From Syntrophomonadaceae bacterium (GTDB taxonomy: Bacteria; Bacillota_D; Dethiobacteria; DTU022), in contig PXFD01000050.1 in NCBI GenBank assembly GCA_003564505.1, positions 1 through 6,019 on the forward strand: 6,019 bases of DNA. Direction: 5' to 3'. The notes under the pieces are model-generated. The model saw nothing but the letters and a program-made list of their open reading frames with translations, searched no databases and had not been told where the DNA came from. A program made the position numbers and the translations under genes. Shown one piece after another: positions 1-5,307 of this stretch. How positions within the stretch are numbered: the stretch's first letter is position 1; every line of letters begins with the position of its first letter.

Positions 1-1
1 A

Positions 2-757
2 TGGATTCTACTTGCTCTAGCTTATGCCGGGATAGTAATTTACCGTCTTTACCGTATCGTTATGGTCAGGATTAGTCCTTACGAAGTAACGGATGTCAGG
101 CAGGAAGCCAAAGATATCTGGACCCTGGAGTTTTCGGGTAAAAAAATTGACTACCTGCCGGGTCAGTTTATGTTTGTTCAGCTGCTTCGTAACGGCAAAC
201 TGTCTGCGGCTCATCCTTTTACAATCTCCAACAGCCCCACCCGCGAGAAACTATCGATCACTCCGAAAAGTCTTGGAGATTTCACACTATCCATTAAAGA
301 TACCCGGGTAGGGGAAAAAGCTTTTATCGATGCTCCATACGGGGTTTTTAGTTTTTTAAATTACCGGCACGAAGAGCTTGTTTTTATTGCCGGAGGTATC
401 GGGATAACTCCCTTTATCAGTATGCTTCGCTATATCAGGGATAAAATGCCGGAACAGGTAGTTACTCTTTTCTGGACAAACCGCAGCGAAGATATGCTCT
501 GTTTCAGGGATGAACTTGAAGAAATGGAAAAAGAGATGTCTGCCTTTAGGACGATACTGATTATGAGTGACCAGCCCGACTGGGAAGGTGAAAAAGGCCA
601 TCTTAGCGGGGAAATGCTCCAGGGCTATCTTGAAACTCTCGATCATAAGGATTTTTTTGTTTGCGGCCCTCCGGATATGACCGCTAATATTGTTTTTGAG
701 TTGAAAGAACTACAGGTTCCGCCGGCCAGGATTCATAGTGAGCTTTTCAGGTTATAG
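2..757 (+). CDS. Ferric-reductase-like flavoprotein, FAD/NAD(P)H-binding C-terminal part (5' partial)
   Basis: This is an oxidoreductase of the ferredoxin-NADP reductase superfamily that would move electrons from NAD(P)H through FAD, probably to heme in a membrane domain lying mostly outside the window. The frame stays open to the left edge. The 20 codons before the ATG at 62 encode a hydrophobic stretch ending in basic residues (IVIYRLYRIV), as expected for the last helix of a ferric-reductase-like transmembrane domain. The ATG at 62 is therefore probably internal, and no ribosome binding site precedes it. Counting from base 2, the visible 252 residues contain the FAD-domain YLPGQF (about 51-56), the flavin-binding HPFTIS (71-76), the nucleotide-binding GGIGITP (131-137), CGPPDM (221-226) and a C-terminal HSELFRL. 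I see no cysteine cluster for a 2Fe-2S domain. The superfamily is secure. The electron acceptor is unknown, and whether the missing part holds heme-ligating histidines cannot be seen. Confidence 0.85.
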   Translation, partial: WILLALAYAGIVIYRLYRIVMVRISPYEVTDVRQEAKDIWTLEFSGKKIDYLPGQFMFVQLLRNGKLSAAHPFTISNSPTREKLSITPKSLGDFTLSIKDTRVGEKAFIDAPYGVFSFLNYRHEELVFIAGGIGITPFISMLRYIRDKMPEQVVTLFWTNRSEDMLCFRDELEEMEKEMSAFRTILIMSDQPDWEGEKGHLSGEMLQGYLETLDHKDFFVCGPPDMTANIVFELKELQVPPARIHSELFRL

Positions 758-771
758 GCTTTTAACTAATA

Positions 772-779
772 GAGAGGAG
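772..779 (+). promoter_or_regulatory. Ribosome binding site deciding a TTG start
   Basis: GAGAGGAG lies 10 bases before the TTG at 790 and is the only strong Shine-Dalgarno match in the 32-base gap after the flavoprotein stop. It supports TTG as the start over the in-frame ATG at 820. A start at 820 would remove the first beta strand (QTIFYNGKV) typical of amidohydrolases and has no comparable site upstream. Confidence 0.75.
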
Positions 780-789
780 TTACTATAGA

Positions 790-2424
790 TTGCAAACAAT
801 ATTTTACAACGGTAAAGTAATGACTTCAGAATTCATTGACAGCAAAGGTCATATAAAGCACGAAGCCGTATCCGTCAAAGACGGCTTAATTGCTGCTGTC
901 GGCAGCAGCGAAGATATCCTGGCCATGAAGGCAGAACAAACTGAGTTAATTGACTTGAAAGGGCGCAGCCTTCTACCGGGTTTTAATGACTGTCACCTGC
1001 ATTTAACAGGCCACGCCCTGACCCGGACAAAGGTTGACCTTCGTTGCTGCACTTCATTGGATGAGCTGGTCGAGGCTATTAAAGTTTTTATCAGGGCGAA
1101 TAATTTGCAGGGAGGCGAATGGGTGCTTGGCTGGGGCTGGGACCAGAGCCTTTTTGCTGATAAGAAAATGCCTACCCGTCAAGAGCTGGACCGGGCAGCA
1201 CCGAATAACCCCGTATCGTTAATGCGGACCTGCTGCCATATTAATGCTGTCAACAGCATTGCCCTGCAAAAGGCCGGCATTGACAGAAGCCCTTTAGAAG
1301 TTGAAGGAGGAACTGTTGAAGTTGACAGCCAGGGTGTTCCCACAGGGATCCTCGAAGAAAATGCCATGAAACTGGTGACAGGATTGCTGCCGCCTTTTGA
1401 TAAAGAAAAGCTGAAAGAATTGATCACCATTGCTACAAAAGATTTTGCAGCGGCAGGTTTAACGTCAGTACAGACGGATGACCTGGCTTTCCTGGGTGGT
1501 GAACTGGCGCCAATCCTGGTGGAAGCATACCGGGAGCTGGAAACTTCAGGAGAACTGCCGGTGCGTATTAACCTGCAGGCCCTGCTTCAGACAGAAAAAG
1601 AACTGCAGGCATTTATTGATCAAGGGTTCCAAACCGGCACGGGCAGCGACATGTTCAAAATCGGTCCTCTTAAGCTGCTGACCGATGGTTCGATCGGGGG
1701 CAGGACAGCACTGTTGTCTTCGCCTTACAGCGATAAGCCGGATCTTTTTGGTGTCTCCGTATTAACTGAAGATGAACTGCAAACCCTGGTTACCCTGGGG
1801 CACTCCAGTGGTCTGCAGGTTGCCGCCCATGCCATTGGTGATGCAGCAATCGGCATGGTTCTTGATTCTTATGAGAAGGCTTTAAAGAACTGTCCGGCAG
1901 ATGACCCGCGTTTCCGGGTGATTCATTCCTCTATTGTCAGCGATGAACTTTTGAAGAGATACAAGGAGCAAAACGTGATTGCTGATATTCAGCCCCTTTT
2001 TGTTCCCTCCGATTTTGACCTGGTCGATCGCCACCTGGGCTCTGAGCGGGCGCATTGGACTTACCGCTGGAAAGATATAATTGATAGTGGTATTGCTGTA
2101 GGCTGTGGATCTGACTGTCCCGTGGAAAGTTATGAACCGCTGCAGACAGTGTATGCTGCAGTAACCAGGCAGGATAAAAATGGTAATCCCCCGGAAGGCT
2201 GGTTCCCCGGGCAGCGTCTGACCCTGGACGAGGTTCTCTATATTTATACCATGGGTTCCGCTTACTGCAGCTTTGAAGAGAATATCAAGGGTAGCATTAC
2301 TCCCGGTAAGCTGGCAGACCTGGTAGTTTTATCAGAAGATATTTCTTCTGTTGAACCTGCCCGGATCCTTGAACTGCAGGTTGATCTGACTATGGTTGGC
2401 GGCAAAGTAGTTTATCGAAGCTAA
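790..2424 (+). CDS. YtcJ/NfdA-type metal-dependent amidohydrolase (amidohydrolase family 3)
   Basis: This is a probably cytoplasmic hydrolase of the amidohydrolase superfamily, related to YtcJ and N-substituted formamide deformylase. Its 544 residues match the usual family length of about 530-550. An N-terminal beta-sandwich strand leads into LLPGFNDCHLH, where His69 and His71 are the first metal ligands. Further family signatures are CCHINAVNS (His150), GPLKLLTDGSIGG (Lys295, Asp299), VAAHAIGD (His347, Asp351), RVIHSS (His379) and GSDCPVE (Asp442). The C-terminus returns to the sandwich with GSITPGKLADLVVL. No ligand appears lost, so an active enzyme is likely. There is no signal peptide. 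Family members act on amides, formamides and other C-N bonds, and many are uncharacterised, so the substrate cannot be named. It starts at TTG 790 and ends 12 bases before the butyrate kinase start, which implies co-transcription. The family call is very secure; the link to acyl phosphate metabolism is positional only. Confidence 0.93.
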   Translation: MQTIFYNGKVMTSEFIDSKGHIKHEAVSVKDGLIAAVGSSEDILAMKAEQTELIDLKGRSLLPGFNDCHLHLTGHALTRTKVDLRCCTSLDELVEAIKVFIRANNLQGGEWVLGWGWDQSLFADKKMPTRQELDRAAPNNPVSLMRTCCHINAVNSIALQKAGIDRSPLEVEGGTVEVDSQGVPTGILEENAMKLVTGLLPPFDKEKLKELITIATKDFAAAGLTSVQTDDLAFLGGELAPILVEAYRELETSGELPVRINLQALLQTEKELQAFIDQGFQTGTGSDMFKIGPLKLLTDGSIGGRTALLSSPYSDKPDLFGVSVLTEDELQTLVTLGHSSGLQVAAHAIGDAAIGMVLDSYEKALKNCPADDPRFRVIHSSIVSDELLKRYKEQNVIADIQPLFVPSDFDLVDRHLGSERAHWTYRWKDIIDSGIAVGCGSDCPVESYEPLQTVYAAVTRQDKNGNPPEGWFPGQRLTLDEVLYIYTMGSAYCSFEENIKGSITPGKLADLVVLSEDISSVEPARILELQVDLTMVGGKVVYRS

Positions 2425-2428
2425 GGAG
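2423..2428 (+). promoter_or_regulatory. Ribosome binding site for butyrate kinase, overlapping the upstream stop
   Basis: AAGGAG shares its first two bases with the TAA stop of the amidohydrolase and sits 8 bases before the GTG at 2437. The arrangement favours translational coupling of the two genes and fixes GTG 2437 as the start. Confidence 0.75.
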
Positions 2429-2436
2429 TTGTTGCT

Positions 2437-3498
2437 GTGTATAATATCCTGGCAATTAATCCCGGTTCCACATCAACAAAGATCGGTCTTTTTAAAGATG
2501 AACAGGTTGTTTTCAAGGAATCACTGCGTCACAGCCTTGAGGAAACTTCGGCCGACCTGTCCCGTGAGGAACAGGCTCGTTTTCGCCGGGAAGCACTGAT
2601 TGAACTATTAGAGCAGAAAAAAGTTGATAAAGCGGAACTATCGGCCCTGGTTGTGCGTGGAGGGCTGCTTAAACCACTTTCCTCCGGGACCTACCTTGTT
2701 GATGATGCTGTATATGAAGATTTGCTGACGGCCAAATATGGCTGGCATGCTTCAAACCTGGGTTCGATTATTGCCCTGCCCCTGGCCCGCAAACTTGGTA
2801 TTCCTGTTTACACAGTTGACCCGGTGACAGTTGATGAGTTTGACACCCCGGCCCGCTATTCAGGTCTTAAGGGTGTCCCCCGGCTCAGCATGTCTCATGC
2901 CCTGAATATGAAAGCAATGGCCAGGCGGGCGGCAGCAGAGGCCGGGAAAAGCTATGAGCAGCTTAACCTTGTCGTGGTTCACCTGGGCAGCGGAATATCC
3001 GTCTCCGCCCACCGGCAGGGAAAGATGATTGATGTAAATAATGCCAATGAAGAAGGCCCTTTTTCTCTTGAGCGCTGCGGTACTATGCCGGCTCTTGGCC
3101 TGGTGCGCCTCTGCTACAGTGGAGAATACAGCATGGAAGAAGTGATTAAACTGCTAACCTCCCGGGGAGGGATTTATTCATATCTCGGTACAAAAGATTT
3201 TAGCAAGGTGGAAACAGCTGTTAAAGAGGGTGATCAAGAAGCAACAGAAGCTGCTGAAGCGATGGCCTACCAGGTAGCGAAAGAAATAGGTGCCATGTCC
3301 ACAGTGCTAGATGGGAAGGTTGATTATATTGTTTTGACCGGCGGGATGGCCCATGCAGGAAACCTTGTACGTATGATCGATAAAAAAGTTTCTTTTATAG
3401 CGCCCTTATCGGTAATTCCGGGAGAAGAAGAGCTTGAAGCCCTGGCTGCCGGAGCGCTGCGTGTTCTACGTGGTGAAGCGGAAGCCCTGTCTTATTAA
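2437..3498 (+). CDS. buk: Butyrate kinase family acyl kinase
   Basis: This cytoplasmic kinase of the acetate/sugar kinase/Hsp70 (ASKHA) fold interconverts butyryl phosphate (or a branched or related acyl phosphate) plus ADP with the free acid plus ATP. Its 353 residues fit the family, which is about 355. Signatures in order are the phosphate-binding AINPGSTSTK (6-15), VRGGLLKPLSSGTY (73-86), DPVTVDEFDTPARYSG (128-143), SHALNMKAMARR (153-164), HLGSGISVSAHRQGKMIDVNN (start 182), EGPFSLERCGTMP (206-218), SYLGTKD (248-254) and the adenosine-motif VDYIVLTGGMAHA (295-307). The loop HLGSGIS has Ser185 where, from memory, most butyrate kinases read HLGGGIS. It starts at GTG with a good ribosome binding site. 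Its partner transferase follows after 39 bases, the reverse of the usual clostridial ptb-buk order. The family is secure. Whether butyrate, isobutyrate, isovalerate or another acid is the true substrate cannot be read from the sequence. Confidence 0.94.
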   Translation: MYNILAINPGSTSTKIGLFKDEQVVFKESLRHSLEETSADLSREEQARFRREALIELLEQKKVDKAELSALVVRGGLLKPLSSGTYLVDDAVYEDLLTAKYGWHASNLGSIIALPLARKLGIPVYTVDPVTVDEFDTPARYSGLKGVPRLSMSHALNMKAMARRAAAEAGKSYEQLNLVVVHLGSGISVSAHRQGKMIDVNNANEEGPFSLERCGTMPALGLVRLCYSGEYSMEEVIKLLTSRGGIYSYLGTKDFSKVETAVKEGDQEATEAAEAMAYQVAKEIGAMSTVLDGKVDYIVLTGGMAHAGNLVRMIDKKVSFIAPLSVIPGEEELEALAAGALRVLRGEAEALSY

Positions 3499-3521
3499 TT
3501 TGTTTAAGGTATTTATAAAGT

Positions 3522-3528
3522 GGGAGGT
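3522..3528 (+). promoter_or_regulatory. Ribosome binding site deciding the GTG start of ptb
   Basis: GGGAGGT ends 9 bases before the GTG at 3538, inside the 39-base gap that follows buk. The gap also contains AT-rich TATTTATAAA, but no partner -35 box at suitable spacing, so I read the gap as a translation signal and not as a promoter. Confidence 0.75.
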
Positions 3529-3537
3529 TGATCAAAG

Positions 3538-4458
3538 GTGGCATTTGAAAACTTTTACCAGGTTATATCAGCTGTAAAAGAACTGCCCCCCTGTAAACTC
3601 TGTGTTGCTGCTGCTGCAGAAGAATCTGTCCTCGAGGCGGTTAGAGACAGCCGCAAAGAAGGTCTGGTTGACTTTGTTTTAATCGGAAATGAAGAGCAAA
3701 TCTGGAGACAGGCCATGACCGTCAGTCTTAACCTGCAGGGTATCGAGATTATTGATATTGCCGACCCTGTAGAAGCCACACACCAGGCAGTTAAAGAAGT
3801 CGCCGCCGGCAGGGCCGACATTTTGATGAAAGGTATGGTTAACAGCTCTGATTTTCTAAGGGCGATGCTGAACCCTGAAGGTGGCATGCGCAGGGATCGT
3901 ATTTTAAGTCACTTTGCCATATACGAAGTGCCCGGATATTACCGTTTGATCTATATGACCGATGGTGGACTGAATGTCAGCCCGAACCTTGATCAGAAAA
4001 AGGCAATTTTGCTAAATGCAGTTGAATTTCTGCAGTCTATAGGTATTGACCAGCCAAGGGTTGCCATTTTGACAGCGAATGAAAAAGTTGATTCGAAGAT
4101 ACCTGCCACTGTAGATGCCCAGGCTTTGAAAGAAATGGCCGGGGAAGCCTTCCCCGGAGCAATTGTAGATGGACCGACTCCGCTTGATATTGCGGTCAGT
4201 TATGAATCGGCCCTGCATAAAGGGATCGAGAGCCCGGTTGCCGGCAAAGCCGATATCTTGATGGTGCCGAATATCGAATCGGGCAATATTCTCGGTAAAG
4301 CAATCATTTATTTTGCCGGAGGACGGATGGGAGGACTGGTTCTCGGGGCCATTCGGCCGGCAATTTTAACCTCACGCAATGAACCGCCAATGGGTAAAAT
4401 GGCATCGATTGCACTGGCTGCTTATTCCGTAGCCCGCAATAGAAATAGAAAGGAATGA
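3538..4458 (+). CDS. ptb: Phosphate butyryltransferase family protein
   Basis: This cytoplasmic transferase exchanges CoA for phosphate on a short-chain acyl group, making the acyl phosphate used by the kinase encoded just upstream. Its 306 residues match the phosphate acetyl/butyryltransferase family (about 300). Visible signatures are KLCVAAAAEESVLEAV near the N-terminus (20-35), ADILMKGMVNSSDFLRAML (93-111), SHFAIYEVPGYYRLIYMTDGG (from 124), AILTANEKVDSKIPATVDA (176-194), VDGPTPLDIAVS (210-221), HKGIESPVAGKADILMVPNIESGN (from 227) and the C-terminal PAILTSRNEPPMGKMASIALA. Databases often label relatives as bifunctional enoyl-CoA hydratase/phosphate acetyltransferase; I see no separate hydratase domain. 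Compared with my memory of clostridial Ptb, the segment after the central strand reads TDGGLNVSPN where theirs is nearer TDVAFNTYPD, so this may be a distinct subgroup. The last four bases overlap the next gene. Acyl-chain preference is unknown. Confidence 0.92.
   Translation: MAFENFYQVISAVKELPPCKLCVAAAAEESVLEAVRDSRKEGLVDFVLIGNEEQIWRQAMTVSLNLQGIEIIDIADPVEATHQAVKEVAAGRADILMKGMVNSSDFLRAMLNPEGGMRRDRILSHFAIYEVPGYYRLIYMTDGGLNVSPNLDQKKAILLNAVEFLQSIGIDQPRVAILTANEKVDSKIPATVDAQALKEMAGEAFPGAIVDGPTPLDIAVSYESALHKGIESPVAGKADILMVPNIESGNILGKAIIYFAGGRMGGLVLGAIRPAILTSRNEPPMGKMASIALAAYSVARNRNRKE
4139..4157 (+). repeat. 19-base palindrome inside ptb
   Basis: Two 9-base arms (CCGGGGAAG and its complement) flank a single central base. 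It encodes part of AGEAFPG. It is most simply a by-product of codons, but the symmetry is perfect and the GC content high, so it could fold in mRNA or be a protein-binding half-site pair. Confidence 0.6.
4448..4454 (+). promoter_or_regulatory. Unusually close ribosome binding site with ATGA coupling
   Basis: GAAAGGA directly abuts the ATG at 4455, leaving about one base between the GG and the start codon, which is too short for efficient independent initiation. The ATG shares an ATGA with the ptb stop. Initiation of the membrane gene therefore probably depends on ribosomes finishing ptb. No nearby in-frame ATG, GTG or TTG offers a better start. Confidence 0.6.
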
Positions 4459-5303
4459 AAGAGATTAAGAGTTTTATCGCTCTTGGCAGGCCAATAGATT
4501 TAAGTTACCTGACCAACCGTTTAATAGTTTTTGTTTCCGTTACGCTGTTTGCCATATATTTTGCTTACCTTTTGCTTACTGCTGCTCCGGCAGCAGAAGC
4601 TTTATCAACTGCTTTTGGTGCCGGTATCGCTTTGTTTTTAAGCTGGGCTATTGGACGGGAGATAGATCCCGCTTATGAATGGTCGGCTTTTTTTGCTTTG
4701 CCACTTGTTCTTGTCGCAGCTTTTTATTATGGTTCTCCCGATTTATTGAGCCTATTTTTCATCCTGCTGTTTATGCGCTTTTTAAACAGGAGCCCCGGGC
4801 TGCGGGCCACGGTTTTTGACACTTTGCTGCTGGTTATTTTGGGAATCGTGCTTTATAATAATGGTGTTTACACCGGTTTGCCCTTGCTCCTGGTTGTTTT
4901 TGCTGCCGACTATATATTGGAACCGTTTACCCGCAAATTGTTTGTTTATATTTTACCTGCTCTCGCGGCTCTGGCATTCAGCAGTTACTTTTTAAATCAT
5001 TATTTACCCTACAATATTAGCATTTCGATCCCGGCAGGTTTGTTTATTTTTTTGCTGGTTATTTTTTTAATTTATGTTATTATTGCAACAGGTAAGGATA
5101 TTGTGCCCGGTGACAGCACGGAAATTCAGCCCGATATCAGTCGAGTCAACCTGGCCCGCTTTTGTGTAGTCCTCTTTATGATTATTGAAGTGCTGCAAAA
5201 AGGTGAAAACGCATTTGAGTTGTTTTATCCTGCTGCTTTTGCCATAGCCGGAGCAGGATTGTATCATGTCTTCCAAAACATTAAAAACTCATTAGTAAGG
5301 TGA
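4455..5303 (+). CDS. Polytopic membrane protein of unknown function
   Basis: I do not recognise this 282-residue protein. It is very hydrophobic, with about eight to ten candidate membrane segments: roughly 22-42, 51-66, 76-92, 95-110, 118-135, 139-153, 161-180, 191-211, possibly 233-247, and 255-272. There is no cleavable signal peptide; a short charged N-terminus (KEIKSFIALGRPID) should be cytoplasmic. The main hydrophilic stretch is about 212-232 (GKDIVPGDSTEIQPDISR). A charged motif GREIDP (67-72) followed by YEWSAF sits between two hydrophobic segments and looks like a conserved family signature. I see no ATP-binding motif, heme-ligand pattern or transporter signature that I can name. 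It overlaps ptb by four bases and is followed after four bases by another membrane gene, so all three are probably co-translated or tightly coupled. Codons are T-rich, as expected for a protein full of Phe, Leu and Val. It is clearly a real gene, with unknown function. Confidence 0.85.
   Translation: MKEIKSFIALGRPIDLSYLTNRLIVFVSVTLFAIYFAYLLLTAAPAAEALSTAFGAGIALFLSWAIGREIDPAYEWSAFFALPLVLVAAFYYGSPDLLSLFFILLFMRFLNRSPGLRATVFDTLLLVILGIVLYNNGVYTGLPLLLVVFAADYILEPFTRKLFVYILPALAALAFSSYFLNHYLPYNISISIPAGLFIFLLVIFLIYVIIATGKDIVPGDSTEIQPDISRVNLARFCVVLFMIIEVLQKGENAFELFYPAAFAIAGAGLYHVFQNIKNSLVR
4574..4600 (+). other. Stable RNA hairpin with UNCG-type tetraloop inside the membrane gene
   Basis: Arms CTGCTGC (4579-4585) and GCAGCAG (4590-4596) form seven perfect pairs closed by a TCCG loop with a C-G closing pair, the very stable cUNCGg class. 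Below it, GCTT (4574-4577) pairs with AAGC (4597-4600) across a single bulged A, giving 11 pairs in total. It lies about 120 bases after the gene start. The following TTTATCAACT is not a clean T-tract, so I do not call it a terminator. A role in mRNA processing or pausing is speculative. Confidence 0.5.
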
Positions 5304-5304
5304 T
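5297..5304 (+). promoter_or_regulatory. Ribosome binding site for the last gene, spanning the upstream stop
   Basis: AAGGTGAT matches the GGTGAT end of the extended Shine-Dalgarno consensus and contains the TGA stop of the preceding membrane gene. It ends 3 bases before the GTG at 5308. This supports that start and coupled translation of the two membrane genes. Confidence 0.65.
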
Positions 5305-5307
5305 TTT

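Noticed and set aside
356..646. A 96-codon open frame on the - strand across the flavoprotein NAD(P)H domain.
   Set aside because: It is antisense to conserved GGIGITP coding sequence, with no ribosome binding site or domain; it is a shadow frame.
892..909. Hairpin with 7-base arms GCTGCTG/CAGCAGC and a 4-base loop early in the amidohydrolase gene, preceded by a smaller CCGTC/GACGG hairpin at 872-884.
   Set aside because: It falls in codons for Ala-Ala-Val-Gly-Ser-Ser, has no T-tract, and the CTG/CAG pattern recurs in this genome's coding sequence, so coding bias is the simpler explanation.
1243..1260. Inverted repeat AATGCTGT/ACAGCATT with a 2-base centre.
   Set aside because: It encodes NAVNS of the conserved CCHINAVNS family motif, so protein constraint explains the sequence.
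3499..3537. AT-rich TATTTATAAA between buk and ptb as a possible -10 box for an internal promoter.
   Set aside because: No -35-like hexamer is found at 16-18 bases upstream, and the gap is short and dominated by a ribosome binding site.
3555..3887. A 110-codon open frame on the - strand within ptb.
   Set aside because: It lies entirely within a confidently assigned gene, has no recognisable motif, and its composition is what the complement of ptb codons would give.
4601..4620. A possible intrinsic terminator after the hairpin at 4574-4600.
   Set aside because: The bases after the stem read TTTATCAACTG, too few consecutive T residues, and the site is inside an intact gene.
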